Origin: a virus
Direction: 5' to 3' (one strand)
Virus record (IMG/VR): IMGVR_UViG_3300032177_000067
Location: 1-26,431 of that record
DNA: 26,431 nt
Shown: piece after piece, positions 7,632 through 15,031 of the stretch
Layout: the number at the start of each line of letters is the position of its first letter
How positions within the stretch are numbered: the first letter of the stretch is position 1
Position numbers and translations under genes: made by a program
Notes under the pieces: generated by a model
What the model was told of the DNA's origin: nothing
Database searches by the model: none
The model's input: only the letters and a program-made list of their open reading frames with translations

Positions 7632-9483
7632 GGGCCACCTCCGCAACAAACTCCAGCATGCCGCCCTTATAGTACCTCTCAACCGCCCAGGCTACATCTT
7701 CCGGCCGGATCAAAAGCATACAGAGAGGAATATTATCTTTCTTATTATTGCAGTCATAGAATTTACCTCTCCAGCATCCGTCATAAGGAGCGCATAAAAG
7801 GCAACCATTGACATAAATAAACTGATGATTAGGATAAAGCTCCCAGCGCGTCCCTTCCCTGGCCCCGGCAACCACAACGCAGGGCTTTCTAAAGGCAGCC
7901 GCTATATGCATCGGGAAAGAAACGCATGTAATCACTCCTTCGGCCTTAGCGATCAACCTAAAGAGCTCCCGGGTATTTGTCTGGCCTCTCATATCAATAA
8001 CTCCCTTAAGCGCCGCATGCAGATGGCCTTCCTGGCCTATCTGGACCAAAGTAATCTTGTCTTTTAAAAGATCCACAACCTCCTGGTAATAAGGATACTG
8101 CTTAATGGTATTCTCAGCCTTAGCCCCGGCATTGATCACCCAATAAGGACCCTCGATTCCAGCCTTAACTAAAGCAGGCCCTGGCCAGTCTTTCTCCTCC
8201 TGGGATAAAAAGAGATCCGGAAGGATATTAGTCTTATGAATCTTAACCTCCAAGACTTGCTCCAACCAATCTGTATGCCCCTGGCCAAAATGATGCCCTA
8301 CGATCCCGGATTCATGGATCAGAGGATAATGCATATCGATTGCCAGGACATCCCCGATCTGCGCCAGGAACTCCCGGATCAACTCCTTCTCTCCGGCCTT
8401 AATCCTCACAAAAAGCGCATTGCTATCATCCTGGGTAGTCTTGGACCATCGATCATTGATTAACTGGTATTTAGCCTCGTCATACTGGAGCTTAGTTATG
8501 TAAGGAGAATTATCAAAGATCTCATTGCAGGGAGTCCGGACATCTACAAGGTACCGGCCTGGATACGCAAGATTCAAATCCCGGATCGCATTCGTCATAA
8601 CCAGGATATCTCCAGGAGACAGCCGATTAAGTAAAAGGATCTTCTTTGGATCGCTGCGCAGCCAGGCTCCGGTCTTTACTTCTTCTTTTTCTTCCTCTTT
8701 CCTTTCTTCCATGGACAAGGCATCTGTCTCCTCCTTCTTAGTTACCGGTCCGAATACCGGAATCTCCATATTAAAATAAGGAATCACCTTATAATTTCTA
8801 AGGAGCTTTCTCTTTTTATAAACAAAAGCCGGATGCGCTAATCCTCCATCGCAACCGGTTATCATTTTCTTAAGGATAGGATTCTTCTCTAACTCCTCCC
8901 GAGTAAAAAGCGGCTTTTGTAATTCAAAGAGCCGGTCCACTTCCGCCAATAGATCCACTCCCAGAAATCTATCATCAAAGAATCCCCGGCCATCATATCT
9001 TATGGCCATGCGGTATTCGCTTGAACAATAGATAAATATCCCATCGGTTTTTAAATGATGATGAATCCGGGTTAAGATCTCCCGGATCTCTATGGCAGGG
9101 ACATGCTGTAAAACATAAATGAGGTATATGATATCAAACTTCTGATCCAGCTCTTGCGGAGCCTTAGCGTTAAATCTTTCATTATTGACATAAGATTCTG
9201 CCTTCTCCATCATTGATCGAGAGGCATCGCAACCGGTTACAAAGACAGACTTATTCTGAGCTAAGATCTCTTTAGACAAGCGGCCTACGCCACATCCATA
9301 ATCTAAGATCTCAGCCTCGCGCCGGGCAAAGCGCAAGATCGCCTCAGCAAAAGCCGGAGTTTCTGCATCCCATCTCTGCTGCATGGTAAATCCGTTACAG
9401 TCTCCTACTACCTCATGCTGGCCCTCTTCAAATGTTTTCGCTTTGAATAGGTTATGATCCTTCAATACTCGATTCTTCTCCAT
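7624..9483 (-). CDS. Methyltransferase-GT9 glycosyltransferase fusion
   Basis: A 619-residue two-domain protein and the first gene of the glycan operon. Residues about 30-170 are a class I SAM methyltransferase with motif I ILDYGCGVGRLSKEI (59-73), TGCDASRSMM, and the HHHLKTDGIFIYC region. A charged linker rich in Glu and Lys (about 249-271) joins it to a GT9-like domain from about residue 280 (KILLLNRLSPGDILV), whose C-terminal part has VSFPMHIAAAF at the position of the GT9 HLA motif and a cysteine-rich end (CLLCAPYDGC). A fused pair suggests sugar transfer and methylation are coupled. The ATG at 9483 has a GGGGAGG ribosome binding site. Confidence 0.8.
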   Translation of the reverse strand: MEKNRVLKDHNLFKAKTFEEGQHEVVGDCNGFTMQQRWDAETPAFAEAILRFARREAEILDYGCGVGRLSKEILAQNKSVFVTGCDASRSMMEKAESYVNNERFNAKAPQELDQKFDIIYLIYVLQHVPAIEIREILTRIHHHLKTDGIFIYCSSEYRMAIRYDGRGFFDDRFLGVDLLAEVDRLFELQKPLFTREELEKNPILKKMITGCDGGLAHPAFVYKKRKLLRNYKVIPYFNMEIPVFGPVTKKEETDALSMEERKEEEKEEVKTGAWLRSDPKKILLLNRLSPGDILVMTNAIRDLNLAYPGRYLVDVRTPCNEIFDNSPYITKLQYDEAKYQLINDRWSKTTQDDSNALFVRIKAGEKELIREFLAQIGDVLAIDMHYPLIHESGIVGHHFGQGHTDWLEQVLEVKIHKTNILPDLFLSQEEKDWPGPALVKAGIEGPYWVINAGAKAENTIKQYPYYQEVVDLLKDKITLVQIGQEGHLHAALKGVIDMRGQTNTRELFRLIAKAEGVITCVSFPMHIAAAFRKPCVVVAGAREGTRWELYPNHQFIYVNGCLLCAPYDGCWRGKFYDCNNKKDNIPLCMLLIRPEDVAWAVERYYKGGMLEFVAEVAHV

Positions 9484-9510
9484 TTTACTCGCCTCCCCTT
9501 ATATTTTGAA

Positions 9511-9538
9511 GGGCCCGGAGTGCTCAAACCCCGGGCCC
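9511..9538 (-). terminator. GC-rich hairpin between structural genes and glycan operon
   Basis: GGGCCCGG at 9511-9518 pairs perfectly with CCGGGCCC at 9531-9538 around a 12-base loop. On the minus strand it is followed by TTCAAAATAT rather than a clean T tract, so a strong intrinsic terminator is unlikely. It sits in the 61-base gap between the structural gene at 9545 and the fusion at 9483. It could give partial termination, pausing, or protection of the structural mRNA, lowering expression of the glycan genes relative to the capsid genes. Confidence 0.45.
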
Positions 9539-9544
9539 CTTTAG

Positions 9545-9847
9545 TTACTTTGCAGTACCCTCTACTCTAACAATCCCTCCGCCAGCTATGGCTCCGACAT
9601 CTAAGTATATGCCGGTACTGAAAAACTTACCTTGCGGCCATTCCTTAGTTATCGTACCCTGCGCGGCAGGAAAAATAAAGGTTACTATTGCCGATCCTGC
9701 GATCGTTACTCCATCTCTCAGCAGTACAAAATCTCCAGCGGCGCATCCCTTCCAGGCTATCGTTATTGAATGCATCTCACCTGGTGCGCCCTTGATAAGG
9801 AGATCGACTGCTGAGGAGAATTCAAAAAGATTCGGGATTCTCCCCAT
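9545..9847 (-). CDS. Small beta-rich protein, probably virion-associated
   Basis: A 100-residue protein with no signal peptide and a high content of Gly, Ala, Val, Ile and Thr arranged as beta strands (HSITIAWKGCAAGDFVLLRD, AIVTFIFPAAQGTI, GGGIVRVEG). Short proteins of this composition next to phage capsid genes are often decoration or minor head and tail proteins, which is the inferred role. The ATG at 9847 is chosen over the ATG one codon earlier because it is better spaced from AAGGAGG. No sequence family is recognised. Confidence 0.55.
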   Translation of the reverse strand: MGRIPNLFEFSSAVDLLIKGAPGEMHSITIAWKGCAAGDFVLLRDGVTIAGSAIVTFIFPAAQGTITKEWPQGKFFSTGIYLDVGAIAGGGIVRVEGTAK

Positions 9848-9857
9848 CATGACCTCC

Positions 9858-10817
9858 TTATCCTATTGACTCAGAGCTCGAAGACGAGCTTGAGCTACTA
9901 GAGCTGCTCGAAGACGAAGAACTCGAGCTTGAAGAGCTAGACTTGCTCGATGAACTTGAACTCGAGGAGCTTGAAGAACTCGAGGATGAACTCGAGCTGC
10001 TAGAACTACTCGACCTACTCGAACTCGAGGATGAACTCGAGCTTGAACTAGACGAGCTGCTGCTTAAAGAACTACTGGAGCTGCTCGATGACGATGAACT
10101 AGATGAACTTAAGCTAGATGAACTACTGGAGCTAGAGCTTGAAGAACTGGAGCTAGAGCTTGAAGATGAAGAACTGCTCGAACTCGATGAACTTCTGCTC
10201 GAAGAACTGCTCGAAGAACTCGAACTAGAAGAGCTAGACTTACTCGAGGAACTTGAACTACTCGAGGAAGAACTCATACTCGAAGAACTTGAGGATGAAC
10301 TCTTAACCACATCTCCCAGGCCCAAAGTGCTCCTATAATCGACATTAGTAAGCGTCGCATCGGCATCGCAAGCATTTAACGCACGATTCCACCTATCTAT
10401 AAAATCATCCAGAAAGGCAGCAATTTCATCCTGCCATTCTCCTAACTTTTTAATCCTGGCATTGGAGACATCAATTAGATGCTCCGTAGTATCAAACTTC
10501 TCCGTTGTAAAAATAGTCGTACCGGCAACCCCATCATCTGCCGCCAATAGATCCAGGATCGCGTTAAAATTCGTCCGGATATAATAAAGCAGCAAATTTA
10601 CTTTGCCTTGCGGCATGGCATTGTACTGGATATCTTTGCCATAGGTATTTCCGATAGACGGAGAAGTTATTTTATAGGTAGTGGCTATCGCGGTATCGCC
10701 CGTATCGACATTGATCTTATCGATAAACGAGGATAAATTAGTTACGATGGAATAAAGAAGATCAAAGATCCCCTTCTCCCAGTAACCGCGACTTTCGATT
10801 CTCTCTGTATGTCCCAC
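9858..10817 (-). CDS. Poly-serine (mucin-like) protein
   Basis: A 319-residue protein starting with GTG at 10817 behind GGAGG. Residues 1 to about 172 form a folded domain with helical stretches (GKVNLLLYYIRTNFNAIL, WQDEIAAFLDDFIDRWNRAL). From about 173 to 315 it is almost only serine, interrupted singly by Met, Lys, Arg or Leu, ending ESIG. The serines use both AGY and TCN codons in mixed order, so the homopolymer is conserved at the protein level and is not a simple DNA repeat. The gene lies just after the capsid gene and just before the glycosyltransferase operon. Possible roles are a capsid-attached surface chain or fibre and an O-glycosylation target. Both are inference. Confidence 0.8.
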   Translation of the reverse strand: MGHTERIESRGYWEKGIFDLLYSIVTNLSSFIDKINVDTGDTAIATTYKITSPSIGNTYGKDIQYNAMPQGKVNLLLYYIRTNFNAILDLLAADDGVAGTTIFTTEKFDTTEHLIDVSNARIKKLGEWQDEIAAFLDDFIDRWNRALNACDADATLTNVDYRSTLGLGDVVKSSSSSSSSMSSSSSSSSSSSKSSSSSSSSSSSSSSRSSSSSSSSSSSSSSSSSSSSSSSSSSSLSSSSSSSSSSSSSSLSSSSSSSSSSSSSSSSRSSSSSSSSSSSSSSSSSSSSSSSKSSSSSSSSSSSSSSSSSSSSSSSESIG

Positions 10818-10838
10818 TTTTCCTCCGTTAATTCGGTC

Positions 10839-10916
10839 GGGCCCAGCTTACAAGATTTGAACTCGTCCTAAGGGTATTAGCCTTCGTACTTCCGGTTTAT
10901 ACGATCGGCCAGGCCC
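10839..10916 (-). tRNA. tRNA-like cloverleaf, atypical (possible Ile AAU or degenerate)
   Basis: On the minus strand GGGCCTGGC (10916-10908) pairs with GCTGGGCCC (10847-10839) over nine bases with two G-U pairs. Inside are a CGTA/TACG stem with an 11-base loop containing GG (D-arm-like), an AAGG/CCTT stem with the seven-base loop CTAATAC, and ACGAG/CTTGT with loop TTCAAAT, a good T-arm. The loop T before AAT would make the anticodon AAU. Spacing is not canonical: extra bases lie between the acceptor and D arms and between the T arm and acceptor, and no CCA is encoded. It may be a real unusual tRNA, a decayed tRNA or a structural RNA mimic. Confidence 0.42.
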
Positions 10917-10937
10917 CCCCTCATTGTTTAACTAGTT

Positions 10938-11948
10938 TTAGGCTGTACTAGGAGCTGCGCTTGCGCAATACATAGTTACCACGCCATAATCAACTGCATT
11001 AAACAATGGCTTGATAACTCCGAAGATCGCGCCGCAAGCAATACCCCATTGATTCCCGTAATCGAACGATTTTTCTGTCCAATTTACAGGAGCGCCCCAG
11101 GCTATAACTCCAGCCTGCTGGCCGCAGAGGATATTCCTTGCTACATAAGCAGATCCGGATCCATCATTAGTACGATAGACATACTCATGCTCATGGATGA
11201 TAATCCCGTTATAATTGGAGACCGCTCCAGAGAATATCGGGTTATCCTCGCCGCGCACGCCTGCCTCTCGGACTGACTGATTATAAACAGGATCCTGCTT
11301 AAGGTTAGTTACATCGTAAGGATGTAAAAACGCAACATAATACTCTTTACCATTGACGCGGATGGGCCGGATCTTAGGAGAGGCCAGCTGAGCTGTTACT
11401 TTGGCCTTATCTAGGACCTTGGTATCCATCTTCATGGAAGTCGTAAGATTTGCGATCGCGGTTTCTCCGCCTGCATAGACAAGCCGGCTTGCGGCTGCTA
11501 TGGTCGGAGTATTGGAGAAAGTGGAAGATGCCTTGCCGCAGAGTTTATCGAAGATCTCTAATTCGATCCTCTCCGCAAACCAATCCGCCAAACGATTCTT
11601 AGCGCTGGTCCTCATGTTATAGGCATTCTTCTTTTCATCCATCCTGCCGGTTAGGACAACTGCATGGCGGAGCTGATCGATAGCGACATCCTCATCGTAG
11701 TCCGTCATGGCCTCTTCCGACCCTTCCAGGGTATCATCCCCGGACTTGCCGGCTCCGGACAACTTCATCCCGAGGCCAAAGCTGATATTACTACCAGCTT
11801 CCTTTTTTAGATCCTCTAATTCTTGGATCATGGACTGCTCGGTAGCCCCTATAAAACGATTCATATAAAGGTTATCGCGCACATCCGCAAAAAGCTGCTT
11901 ACGCCATAGAGCCGGCTGTAAGGCAGCATTACTGGCTGATGCAGTCAT
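10938..11948 (-). CDS. Major capsid protein, N4-gp56/DUF4043-like
   Basis: A 336-residue protein directly after the scaffold-like gene, in the standard capsid position. Its N-terminal part, with ALWRKQLFADVRDN, an ISFGLGMKLSGAGKSGDD loop, LEGSEEAMTDY and IDQLRHAVVLTGRMD, matches what I recall of the N4-gp56 (DUF4043) HK97-fold capsid family; FAERIELEIFDKLCG and FLHPYDVTNLKQDP continue it. Length is close to the family norm. The ATG at 11948 has GGAGG eight bases upstream. The product would form the icosahedral shell. The capsid role is secure from context, the exact family less so. Confidence 0.85.
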   Translation of the reverse strand: MTASASNAALQPALWRKQLFADVRDNLYMNRFIGATEQSMIQELEDLKKEAGSNISFGLGMKLSGAGKSGDDTLEGSEEAMTDYDEDVAIDQLRHAVVLTGRMDEKKNAYNMRTSAKNRLADWFAERIELEIFDKLCGKASSTFSNTPTIAAASRLVYAGGETAIANLTTSMKMDTKVLDKAKVTAQLASPKIRPIRVNGKEYYVAFLHPYDVTNLKQDPVYNQSVREAGVRGEDNPIFSGAVSNYNGIIIHEHEYVYRTNDGSGSAYVARNILCGQQAGVIAWGAPVNWTEKSFDYGNQWGIACGAIFGVIKPLFNAVDYGVVTMYCASAAPSTA

Positions 11949-11964
11949 TGGTAAAACCTCCTAT

Positions 11965-13113
11965 TTATCCGTACATCTCGAGGTACTTCTCCCTGGTCTT
12001 TTTAGGGAGCTTAGCGAATTCCCGATCGCTCATAGCTGTTATTTGCTCTATGGTATAATCGGATCCTTCGATCTTATCTTTACCCTCGGCATGCCCGGAT
12101 GTTTTTTCTTTGTTTTTATTTGCCTCTAGTTTATCCTGGGCCTCCTGGGCCTCTTTCTCCTTCTTCAATTCCTCCGGAGTTTTGGCTTTGGGCTCTTCGG
12201 GTTTTTTAGCTTTCCTGGCCTTTACCCTTGTCTGGGCGGCCGGGAGCAACTTGGAGTATTCCGGATCTCCCTTTATCAGCTCATATATCTTTAGAGCTGG
12301 ATTTTCGCCTTTTGAGAAGGCCTCGGCTACCGCTTTTTGGTAAGCCGGATTAGTATTGATAATTTCTTCGGTTAATTCCATAACCTCCTCATAATCCTCC
12401 TTATGCTCATTAGCAGCGATGATATCGCAACCTTTGAGGAAAGTCTGAACGACGGGAGTATTAAGGATAGAGGAATCTATCTTAACCTCTTCCTTTTTCT
12501 GACCCTTGGCCAGGATCTTCTGTACATCCGCGACTGTTATAAAGTCGGTCGGATCTTTACCTTCTAACGGATCCTTCTCTTCTTCTTTCGCCTTCTCCGG
12601 CGGTTGTTCCTTCTTAAGTTTGATATTCTCAAAGCGCGCAGCATCTCTTTCGGCCTCGGCATCCTGCTTGGCCTTTCTGTCCCTGCGCATCTGATGATAA
12701 TAAGCCTTTTCTCTTTTGCTAAAATCCTTAAGATCCTCTTCCGTTACCTTGTCCTCCGGTTTCTGCAAGAGTCTTTCGATCTTCAAAATGGGATCTTTTT
12801 CATCTTCTTCATCCTGTTTTTTATTCTCAGCTGCCTGGATCTCTGTCTCAGTAGCTGTCTCCGGCAAATTGACTGCCTTGGCCCTGGACACTAAAGCATC
12901 CTTGGCCTTCTGATCAGTCTCAACTTTCTCCCGGTCCGCCTTCTCTTCTGCGGTCTCTTCTTCTTTTTTCTCTTCTACCGCAGCCGGCTGAGCCCCTTGA
13001 TAGCCTTCCGGAGGAGCCTCTTGCTTAAGAAGAAAATCCTCCTCTTCTTTAGTAAGAGTCTCATTTTTGTCCAATTTTGCCTCTATTGCCTTTATATCCA
13101 TCTGCTCTGCCAT
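11965..13113 (-). CDS. Scaffold-like charged coiled-coil protein
   Basis: A 382-residue, extremely charged protein (long Glu and Lys runs such as EEKKEEETAEEKADREK) with predicted helical coiled-coil stretches and few hydrophobic residues except in a central segment (SSILNTPVVQTFLKGCDIIA). The C-terminus ends with a short ordered motif, EFAKLPKKTREKYLEMYG, as capsid-binding tails of scaffolds often do. It lies between portal and capsid, the classic scaffold position, 16 bases from the capsid ATG. The ATG at 13113 has GGGGAGG upstream. A protease is not evident; it is best called a scaffold by position and composition. Confidence 0.7.
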   Translation of the reverse strand: MAEQMDIKAIEAKLDKNETLTKEEEDFLLKQEAPPEGYQGAQPAAVEEKKEEETAEEKADREKVETDQKAKDALVSRAKAVNLPETATETEIQAAENKKQDEEDEKDPILKIERLLQKPEDKVTEEDLKDFSKREKAYYHQMRRDRKAKQDAEAERDAARFENIKLKKEQPPEKAKEEEKDPLEGKDPTDFITVADVQKILAKGQKKEEVKIDSSILNTPVVQTFLKGCDIIAANEHKEDYEEVMELTEEIINTNPAYQKAVAEAFSKGENPALKIYELIKGDPEYSKLLPAAQTRVKARKAKKPEEPKAKTPEELKKEKEAQEAQDKLEANKNKEKTSGHAEGKDKIEGSDYTIEQITAMSDREFAKLPKKTREKYLEMYG

Positions 13114-13144
13114 TTTTGCCTCCCCTTTTGCCTATCCCGGGATA

Positions 13145-15019
13145 TTAGAGTCCCGGTTTCTCTTTCGCAGCAGCCGCTGCGGTTAATTGCTCCATCCATG
13201 CCTGGACGCGCTTTTTGACTTCTTCTGAATTCTGGAGATCCATGTATTCGATCAAAAGATCCGGAGGGATCTGTACTCCGGCCTTAGATGCCTCGATCAA
13301 CTCCTGGAAGGTCTCAAATCTGATAGAGGTATTCTGATCGGCCTCAGTTACCAGAACATCGTATTTATTGTCTTTAATCATAGTAAGATAGGCTGAGATA
13401 TGGCCTTCATTCAAACCATCCGGCCTGTCCTCTGCAACCTGGAGTTTCATATACTGAGGACCTAAAACCTTCATCAGCTTTTTCTCATCGAAGACCATCG
13501 GCATCATCTCCAAGATAAACTTCCCGATGATCTCTTTTGTGTAGCGGTAATTCTGAAAGATACGCACTAAGGCCAGGATGGCCTGCTTTACGCGCATAGC
13601 GATCGCGCGGCCGCTTGAAGTACCTTCCTGGAACCCCATGAGATCCGGATTAACTCCCAAGATCTGCTTAAACTCCTCATCTGCCTTTTCCTCCCGGATA
13701 TAGTGGCCTTGATTAGGGCCCTTAGGAAGAATCTCCCGAAGTTTCTCGTAATAACCTTTTTTAATTTTGACTACGACTCCCGGCTTAGATCCCATCTGCT
13801 CTAAATCTGTCCACCCGGGATCACTTAGGGCATCCTCTTCTCCTATCCATCCGGAATTAGCCTGGGTATTAAGGATATGAAGATACTGACTCTTAGCCTT
13901 ATTCTTCTCACGCTGAGGGTCCTTAACCTGACGCGTCATACCCTGGACCCTTAAAACTTCTGTCTCAGCATTCGGAGCCCAGTCTGCGATGAATCTAAAG
14001 AAAGGATATCCGGAATAATAAGGCTCCATGGGAGACTTAATATCCTGGATCACATGGCCGCAGACCATGGCCGCTACCCACATCTCCGGAATACTACGCT
14101 CTATAACCTTACCAAAATTCTGGCTAGTGATAAAAGACTCAGCCTCTTCTTTCGTATCAAAGCGGCGCGGCTCCCCGGATTTTACTTCAATAACAAAGTA
14201 CTTCGGGACATGCTTAATATGCCAGTATTCCCAAAGAGTAAATTTAATATCTCCTTCGAATTCCGGCTCTTTATCCGTATCTTCTTCCTGTTTATGAACG
14301 ACTGAGGTAACATTCGGCCGGTTGCCATAATCGTCATCATCCCCTTCGGAAAGTAACCCGGATCCATTCTCAACCTCATCATCATTGTCTTTTATGAATC
14401 CTTTGATCAATTTTTTCTTCTTAGGATAAAGATTTAAAAGCTCATTCTTAGAGAGTTTTACCGGGCCCTTAAAACAATAAGAGGCCCCTTCGTTCATATC
14501 ATATTCCGTACAGTCCGGATCCGGCCGGATCTGGTAAGGAGTACGCTGCTTAAAGATAATATCCCCCCGGATAGGATCCTTATCGTAAGAAATGATCGCC
14601 TCTAGGAATCCCTTGCCGCAATAGATGCCATCATCAAATTGATATCCCAGCTTATAAGTAAGATGGGAAAGTTTATCAACATAATGGATCCCCTTATCGC
14701 AGACCTCAGAGAAGATCTTATCCTCTCCGCCCTCCGGATTTACTTTAATCCTGGCTGTATTCTCTCGCTGATAACCGGCTACCAAGTTAAGGATAGGCTT
14801 GATCCGGTTAAAAGTTAGACAGGGCCTGCCGGCCTCTTCGAGTTTCTGGCGATCCTCTGGATTCCATTGTTCTCCTAAAGCAAAATTATAATCTTCCTTG
14901 CCGACTAATTCCCAGGGCCCATAATGATCCTCTACAATCTGCCTGCGGCCCTTAATCTCTGTACGCAAATCCTCATCCTTAATCCCCTTCTCCTTCTGCT
15001 CCATAGTTTCTTCTGGCAT
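13145..15019 (-). CDS. Portal protein, P22-like
   Basis: A 624-residue protein whose N-terminal third has the P22-type portal signature: DYNFALGEQWNPEDRQKLEE, AGRPCLTFNRIKPILNLVAG and YQRENTARIKVNPEG, followed by YQFDDGIYCGKGFLE and the IRPDPDC loop. The portal dodecamer occupies one capsid vertex, is the DNA channel and binds the terminase. A glycine- and lysine-rich mid region leads to a helical barrel-like C-terminus ending in Ala-rich AAAAAKEKPGL. The ATG at 15019 has AAGGAG. It lies 12 bases after terL, so the operon order is terL-portal-scaffold-capsid. P22-like portals usually accompany short-tailed phages. Confidence 0.88.
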   Translation of the reverse strand: MPEETMEQKEKGIKDEDLRTEIKGRRQIVEDHYGPWELVGKEDYNFALGEQWNPEDRQKLEEAGRPCLTFNRIKPILNLVAGYQRENTARIKVNPEGGEDKIFSEVCDKGIHYVDKLSHLTYKLGYQFDDGIYCGKGFLEAIISYDKDPIRGDIIFKQRTPYQIRPDPDCTEYDMNEGASYCFKGPVKLSKNELLNLYPKKKKLIKGFIKDNDDEVENGSGLLSEGDDDDYGNRPNVTSVVHKQEEDTDKEPEFEGDIKFTLWEYWHIKHVPKYFVIEVKSGEPRRFDTKEEAESFITSQNFGKVIERSIPEMWVAAMVCGHVIQDIKSPMEPYYSGYPFFRFIADWAPNAETEVLRVQGMTRQVKDPQREKNKAKSQYLHILNTQANSGWIGEEDALSDPGWTDLEQMGSKPGVVVKIKKGYYEKLREILPKGPNQGHYIREEKADEEFKQILGVNPDLMGFQEGTSSGRAIAMRVKQAILALVRIFQNYRYTKEIIGKFILEMMPMVFDEKKLMKVLGPQYMKLQVAEDRPDGLNEGHISAYLTMIKDNKYDVLVTEADQNTSIRFETFQELIEASKAGVQIPPDLLIEYMDLQNSEEVKKRVQAWMEQLTAAAAAKEKPGL

Positions 15020-15031
15020 GTTAATCTCCTT

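Noticed and set aside
9943-10338. A plus-strand frame rich in Glu, Leu and Asp opposite the serine tract
   Set aside because: It is the antisense reading of mixed AGY and TCN serine codons and has no ribosome binding site or plausible fold.
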